Assembly (NCBI GenBank): GCA_036001225.1
Contig: DASYUM010000090.1
Coordinates: 1 to 24,391, forward strand
Source of the DNA: DASYUM01 sp036001225
GTDB taxonomy: Bacteria; Methylomirabilota; Methylomirabilia; Rokubacteriales; DASRDR01
Direction: 5' to 3'
Length of the DNA stretch: 24,391 bases
The notes beneath the pieces are model-generated. The model did not search any database. It saw only the letters and a list, made by a program, of their open reading frames with translations, and was not told the origin of the DNA. Below are positions 21,100 to 24,391 of the stretch, one piece after another. Position 1 is the stretch's first letter; every line of letters starts with the position of its first letter. The translations under genes were made by a program, and so were the position numbers.

Positions 21100-22767
21100 A
21101 TGGACCCGCGCCACAAGAGCCGCACCCTTCTCGAGGGGCCGGACCGCGCCCCCGCCCGCTCCTACTTCAAAGCCATCGGCTTCACCGACGAAGACCTGGC
21201 TCGCCCGCTGGTCGGCGTCGCCCACTGCTGGATCGAGGTGACGCCGTGCAACTGGAACCACCAGAAGCTGGCCGAGAAGGTCAAGGAAGGGGTGCGCGCC
21301 GCCGGCGGAACCCCGATCGAGTTCAATACCGTCTCGGTGACCGACGGCATCGCCATGGGAACCGAAGGGATGAAGGCCTCCCTGGTGAGCCGCGAGGTGG
21401 TGGCGGACTCGATCGAGCTGGTGGCGCGCGGCCACCTGTTCGACGCGGTGGTGGCGATCTCCGGCTGTGACAAGACCATTCCCGGCACGGTGATGGCGCT
21501 GGCTCGCCTCGACCTGCCCGGCGTGATGCTCTACGGCGGCTCGATCATGTACGGCGAGTACCGGGGGCGCCGCCTCACGGTCCAGGACGTCTTCGAGGCG
21601 GTGGGTGCCCACAACGCCGGGAAGATCTCGCGCGAGGAGCTGCACGCGATCGAGAGCCGGGCCTGCCCGGGAGCGGGGGCGTGCGGGGGCCAGTTCACCG
21701 CGAACACCATGGCCACCGTCTTCGAGATGATGGGGATCTCGCCCATGGGCTACAACGGGGTTCCCGCCGAGGACCCGCGCAAGCCCGAGGTCGCCTTCGA
21801 GACGGGCCGCCTCGTCATGGACCTCCTCCGCCAAGGCGTGACCCCGCGCCAGATCCTGACCCGGAAGGCGTTCCTGAACGGGATCGCGGGGGCGATGGCA
21901 ACCGGGGGATCCACCAACGTGGTCCTCCACCTGCTGGCGGTCGCGCGGGAGACGGGCGTCCGGCTCTCCATCGACGACTTCGATCGGGTCTCGCGGAAGA
22001 CGCCCCTCCTCGCCGACCTGAAACCGGCCGGCCGCTTCACGGCGCCCGAGATGTACCGGGCCGGCGGGATGCCGGTGGTGGCCAAGCGGCTCCTCGACGC
22101 CGGCCTCCTCCACGCCGACGAGCCGACGGTGACCGGCCGGACGATCGGCGAGGAAGCCCGCGCCTCGAAGGAGACGCCCGGGCAGGAGGTGATCCGGGCG
22201 CTGGCCAATCCCCTCAAGGCGTCGGGCGGCATGGTGATCCTGCGCGGCACCCTCGCGCCGGAGGGCTGCGTCCTGAAGCTGGTTGGCCATGACCGCCTGA
22301 CCCACCGGGGGCCGGCCCGGGTGTTCGATCGCGAGGAAGATGCCTTCGCGGCGGTCAAGGCGGGAAAGATCAAGGCCGGCGACGTGATCGTGATCCGCTA
22401 CGAGGGGCCCCGGGGTGGGCCCGGGATGCGCGAGATGCTGGCGGTGACGAGCGCGCTTCAGGGCGCGGGCCTCGGCGCCTCGGTGGCGCTCCTGACCGAC
22501 GGCCGGTTCTCGGGTGCCACCCACGGCTTCATGGCCGGCCACGTCGCCCCCGAGGCGGCCGCCGGGGGGCCCATCGCCGCGCTCCGCAACGGCGACACCA
22601 TCGTCTTCGACGTGAAGAGACGCCGGCTGGATGTCGAGCTGTCGGTGGCCGAGCTGCGGAAGCGCCTCCGGGGCTGGAAGGCCCCGAAGGTGCGCTACCG
22701 ATGGGGCGTCCTGGCCAAGTACGCGCGCCTCGTCTCGTCGGCGTCGGAGGGCGCGGTCACCGGCTAG
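21100..22767 (+). CDS. ilvD: Dihydroxy-acid dehydratase
   Basis: IlvD dehydrates 2,3-dihydroxy-3-methyl-branched acids to 2-keto acids in isoleucine, valine and (via ketoisovalerate) leucine and pantothenate synthesis. The 555-residue protein has the iron-sulfur ligand cysteines C50 (VTPCNW), C123 (SGCDKTIPG, with Lys125) and C195 (GAGACGGQFTANTM). Three cysteines in this arrangement fit a [2Fe-2S] enzyme. DGRFSGATHG carries the catalytic serine. GGGAGG precedes the ATG at 21100 by seven bases, so that start is preferred over the in-frame ATG at 21085. It is followed by hairpins and converges on the selenoprotein operon. Confidence 0.93.
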   Translation: MDPRHKSRTLLEGPDRAPARSYFKAIGFTDEDLARPLVGVAHCWIEVTPCNWNHQKLAEKVKEGVRAAGGTPIEFNTVSVTDGIAMGTEGMKASLVSREVVADSIELVARGHLFDAVVAISGCDKTIPGTVMALARLDLPGVMLYGGSIMYGEYRGRRLTVQDVFEAVGAHNAGKISREELHAIESRACPGAGACGGQFTANTMATVFEMMGISPMGYNGVPAEDPRKPEVAFETGRLVMDLLRQGVTPRQILTRKAFLNGIAGAMATGGSTNVVLHLLAVARETGVRLSIDDFDRVSRKTPLLADLKPAGRFTAPEMYRAGGMPVVAKRLLDAGLLHADEPTVTGRTIGEEARASKETPGQEVIRALANPLKASGGMVILRGTLAPEGCVLKLVGHDRLTHRGPARVFDREEDAFAAVKAGKIKAGDVIVIRYEGPRGGPGMREMLAVTSALQGAGLGASVALLTDGRFSGATHGFMAGHVAPEAAAGGPIAALRNGDTIVFDVKRRRLDVELSVAELRKRLRGWKAPKVRYRWGVLAKYARLVSSASEGAVTG

Positions 22768-22774
22768 TTCCTTC

Positions 22775-22798
22775 GGGGGGGTCTCGGAAGACCCCCCC
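22775..22798. terminator. Terminator hairpin after ilvD
   Basis: A perfect 10-bp stem, GGGGGGGTCT / AGACCCCCCC, with loop CGGA starts 8 bases after the ilvD stop. No T-tract follows. A second perfect hairpin (GCGGCGGC-AAA-GCCGCCGC) lies at 22817-22835. Confidence 0.7.
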
Positions 22799-22816
22799 GA
22801 TGCCCCCCCTTCGGTT

Positions 22817-22835
22817 GCGGCGGCAAAGCCGCCGC
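22817..22835. terminator. Second hairpin in the ilvD / selenoprotein gap
   Basis: A perfect 8-bp stem with an AAA loop. Together with the hairpin at 22775-22798 and the repeat copy that overlaps its end, it fills the convergent gap with structure readable from either strand. Confidence 0.55.
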
Positions 22836-22865
22836 GCGGAGCGGACGACCAGACGCGTGGGGCGC
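22833..22865 (+). repeat. Intergenic repeat element, copy A
   Basis: Matches 11176-11208 at 28 of 33 bases (all differences are transitions). It leads into a hairpin, GGCGCA...TGCGCC within 22861-22883, with one internal mismatch. Both copies sit after a plus-strand gene and before the end of a minus-strand gene. Confidence 0.6.
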
Positions 22866-22920
22866 AACTCCCGGAGGTGCGCCGTCAACCCGAGCCCCGG
22901 GACGCAGGTCGGGCGGGCGC

Positions 22921-23451
22921 CTACTCCTGCCCCTGCAGGATCAGCTTCACGACCTCGGGCGCGATCTCGCGCGCCCGCTGGTGCAGCTCGGCCTCGGTCA
23001 GGTTGGCGATGGGGTGGGGCATCACCGCGAACCGGTAGTACGGCACCCCCCACTGCTCGGCCATCGCGCGACCAGTCACCTCGAACACGTCGGTCACGAT
23101 CGCCGCCGCCGGCACGCCGGCCCGCTCCAGCAGGATTCCGTCGAGCACACTGCCCGACGAGCAGGAGCCTCAGTCGCCGATCCCGGCGACCATCACGTCG
23201 CAGCTCTGCCGCAGCTCCTCGATGATCTCGGCATGGGCCGGGACGCTGGCGTTGTGCTTGCGCCACATGCGGGTCTCGGCGGCGCCGTACTCCGCCTTGA
23301 GGACGTCACCGAGCTTCTGGAGCAACCGGTCGGAGTTGAACTTCGTGTTCTCGATGAGGCCGATGCGTTTCCCCTGTAGCGAATCCGGGCGGGGGACGTA
23401 GGCGATCGGCTGCTTCGCCGCGTCCAGGGTGGGATCGAGGATCTCCATCAT
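22921..23451 (-). CDS. UGSC-motif selenoprotein with in-frame TGA
   Basis: Reading through one in-frame TGA (23172 to 23170) gives a 176-residue protein whose residue 94 is selenocysteine in AGIGDUGSCSSGS, the motif that names the UGSC (seleno)protein family. Before the TGA are 93 coherent residues (KRIGLIENTKFNSDRLLQKL, VMVAGIGD); after it 82 more (GVPAAAIVTDVF, YYRFAVMPHPIANL), with no frameshift. A hairpin just after the TGA fits a bacterial SECIS. Sec and Cys three residues apart suggest a redox or thiol/selenol centre; the reaction is unknown. The ATG at 23451 overlaps the upstream TGA (ATGA) and has a perfect AAGGAGGTGA before it. Standard gene callers would split this into two pieces. 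selA, selB, selC and selD are not in the window. Confidence 0.9.
23139..23159 (-). promoter_or_regulatory. Putative SECIS element
   Basis: On the minus strand the mRNA segment CGUCGGGCA-GUG-UGCUCGACG forms nine consecutive base pairs (one G-U) with a three-base GUG apical loop. It begins 10 bases after the UGA, and the loop is about 20 bases after it. Known bacterial SECIS elements are stem-loops directly after the UGA with a G/U in the apical loop at this distance. A lower stem, GCUCC / GGAGC, can extend it. Confidence 0.75.
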
Positions 23452-24391
23452 CGCGTCACCTCCTTGCTCACGGCCCGGGAGGACCGCTTGCTGCCCCAGC
23501 CGGGGATGAAGGCCGAGAAGGCGCCGGCCCGGCCACCGGCCGCCACCACGAAGATGTCATCCGGCGTCTCCACCAGGGGGCGCATCCGCGTCTCGTCGCC
23601 CGGCTGGACGGCGCCGGCCATCCGCTGAGTGCCCTTGAGGTGCGCGTGCGAGCTCTGCGTGTGATCGAAGAGGAAGCGCCGGATGTCCGGCTTGGTCCAA
23701 CCGTCGCTGGCGATGGTGCGCATGTGCTCGCCGGCCAGGACCACCACGTACTGGGGCTGCCCCATGACGTTGCCGGAGATCCGCATGTTGTCGGCCAGCG
23801 TGGTGAGGACGCCCTCGGCGGTGTTGGAGAGCTGGTTGTAGAACTGGTGCGGCGCCTCGGCCGCCATCACGGTGACCGCGCGCTGGTCGGGCCGGAAGCC
23901 GCGCTCGGCGTGGAGCGGCGGCCAGGGGCTATCGGCCTCGTTCTCGGCGATGACGTAGGAGAGCTTGCCGGGGTGCCCCAGCGTCGACCGGTCGAGCGTG
24001 CCGGGGTGCGAGCCGCAGACGTTTCGCATGATCAGGCGAACGGCGCGCCCGATGGTCAGGTTCGCCCGCCAGCCGGGGCCGAAGAGGTTGTCGCCGGCGT
24101 TGATGTCCAGCTCACGGGCGATCGGACCGTTGACGACGATCAGCACCGCCGCGCCGCCCGTCGAGGTGCCGGGCCCGTGATAGCTCCAGGCCGGGTCACC
24201 GATCGCTGCCACCGCGGCCACCACCACCGGCATGTACTCGGGCCGGCAGCCCGCCATCACCGCGTTGATGGCGACCTTTTCGGCCGTCACCGTGACGGCC
24301 CGGTGGGCGATGTGAGCGACCTCGGCGCCGGGATCGAGCCGAGCCGCCGCCAGCATGGCTTCGACCACGCCGGGCGTGGGCGGCACCACCG
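23448..24391 (-). CDS. Conserved protein of unknown function, partner of the selenoprotein (partial)
   Basis: At least 313 residues; the 5' end lies beyond the window, because the GTG at 24389 falls in the middle of a plausible conserved segment (VVPPTPGVVEAML). Features include AVMAGCRPEYMPVVVAAVAA with a Cys, HGPGTSTGGAAVLIVVNGPI, NLFGPGWRANLTIGRAVRLI, GHPGKLSYVIAENE and, at the end, VVAAGGRAGAFSAFIPGWGS. It has no clear signal peptide or membrane helix. I do not recognise a named family with confidence. It overlaps the selenoprotein gene by 4 bases (ATGA), so the two are co-translated and probably act together. Confidence 0.75.
   Translation of the reverse strand, partial: VVPPTPGVVEAMLAAARLDPGAEVAHIAHRAVTVTAEKVAINAVMAGCRPEYMPVVVAAVAAIGDPAWSYHGPGTSTGGAAVLIVVNGPIARELDINAGDNLFGPGWRANLTIGRAVRLIMRNVCGSHPGTLDRSTLGHPGKLSYVIAENEADSPWPPLHAERGFRPDQRAVTVMAAEAPHQFYNQLSNTAEGVLTTLADNMRISGNVMGQPQYVVVLAGEHMRTIASDGWTKPDIRRFLFDHTQSSHAHLKGTQRMAGAVQPGDETRMRPLVETPDDIFVVAAGGRAGAFSAFIPGWGSKRSSRAVSKEVTR
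23456..23465 (-). promoter_or_regulatory. Perfect Shine-Dalgarno of the selenoprotein gene
   Basis: AAGGAGGTGA on the minus strand is the full anti-Shine-Dalgarno complement and ends 4 bases before the first ATG (23451). A second ATG follows immediately at 23448; both give the same protein but for one residue. It lies inside the upstream gene's 3' end and allows independent initiation. Confidence 0.8.

Noticed and set aside
20599..22542. A 647-codon minus-strand open frame opposite ilvD
   Set aside because: Composition is His/Arg/Gly-rich with no domain, and it is a mirror of the strong ilvD gene.
22921..23148. Treating the two halves of the selenoprotein as a pseudogene broken by a stop
   Set aside because: The stop falls exactly at the U of the UGSC motif, the frame is otherwise intact, and a SECIS-like hairpin follows. 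Read-through explains all of it.

Overview
This is a GC-rich (by eye around 70%) bacterial chromosomal window with tightly packed genes, many GTG/TTG starts and many stop/start overlaps. A near-complete futalosine menaquinone set, a UGSC-type selenoprotein gene and peptidoglycan-recycling genes suggest an uncultured soil or sediment bacterium such as Candidatus Rokubacteria/Methylomirabilota. The phylum is inferred from overall character, not from a marker gene. No insertion sequence, phage gene or CRISPR array was seen.

Layout. 1-2382: the 3' end of a tRNA with a strong hairpin after it, a DUF1326 protein, a low-affinity iron permease family protein, two very small minus-strand proteins and a stand-alone LuxR-type DNA-binding protein. 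2382-5574 (minus): a HEAT-repeat protein and an HD-GYP-like protein with substituted active-site residues; both appear to carry the same N-terminal domain. 5671-7828 (plus): murQ and anmK for recycling anhydro-MurNAc. 7873-8426 (minus): a small membrane protein and a basic protein. 8630-10029 (plus): a beta-hydroxyacid dehydrogenase and a small exported protein. 10124-12142: a small minus-strand protein, a GAF protein and a fold-type IV aminotransferase resembling (R)-selective amine transaminases.

12219-16779 is the metabolic core. mqnE-mqnA-mqnC and a methyltransferase form a tight minus-strand operon, and mqnD converges on it from the plus strand with 2 bases between the stops. Together they supply four of the five usual steps from chorismate to 1,4-dihydroxy-6-naphthoate (mqnB is not here), plus a possible final methylase. 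16901-18603 (plus) holds two MaoC-like hot-dog proteins, the second without the catalytic residues, and a cis-prenyltransferase. 18796-20615 holds an MGDG/UgtP-type glycosyltransferase overlapping a NodB-type deacetylase. A small exported protein and ilvD follow.

The right edge (22921-24391, minus) is the most unusual part. A two-gene operon encodes a conserved protein of unknown function and a selenoprotein. In the second gene an in-frame TGA falls exactly in a GD-U-GSC motif, and a 9-bp hairpin begins 10 bases after the TGA, where a bacterial SECIS is expected. Recurring signals across the window are a TTGAC/TTGGC-N17/18-TAGAAT-like promoter, a 15-base identical promoter segment at two loci, and a 33-base imperfect repeat in two convergent intergenic gaps.
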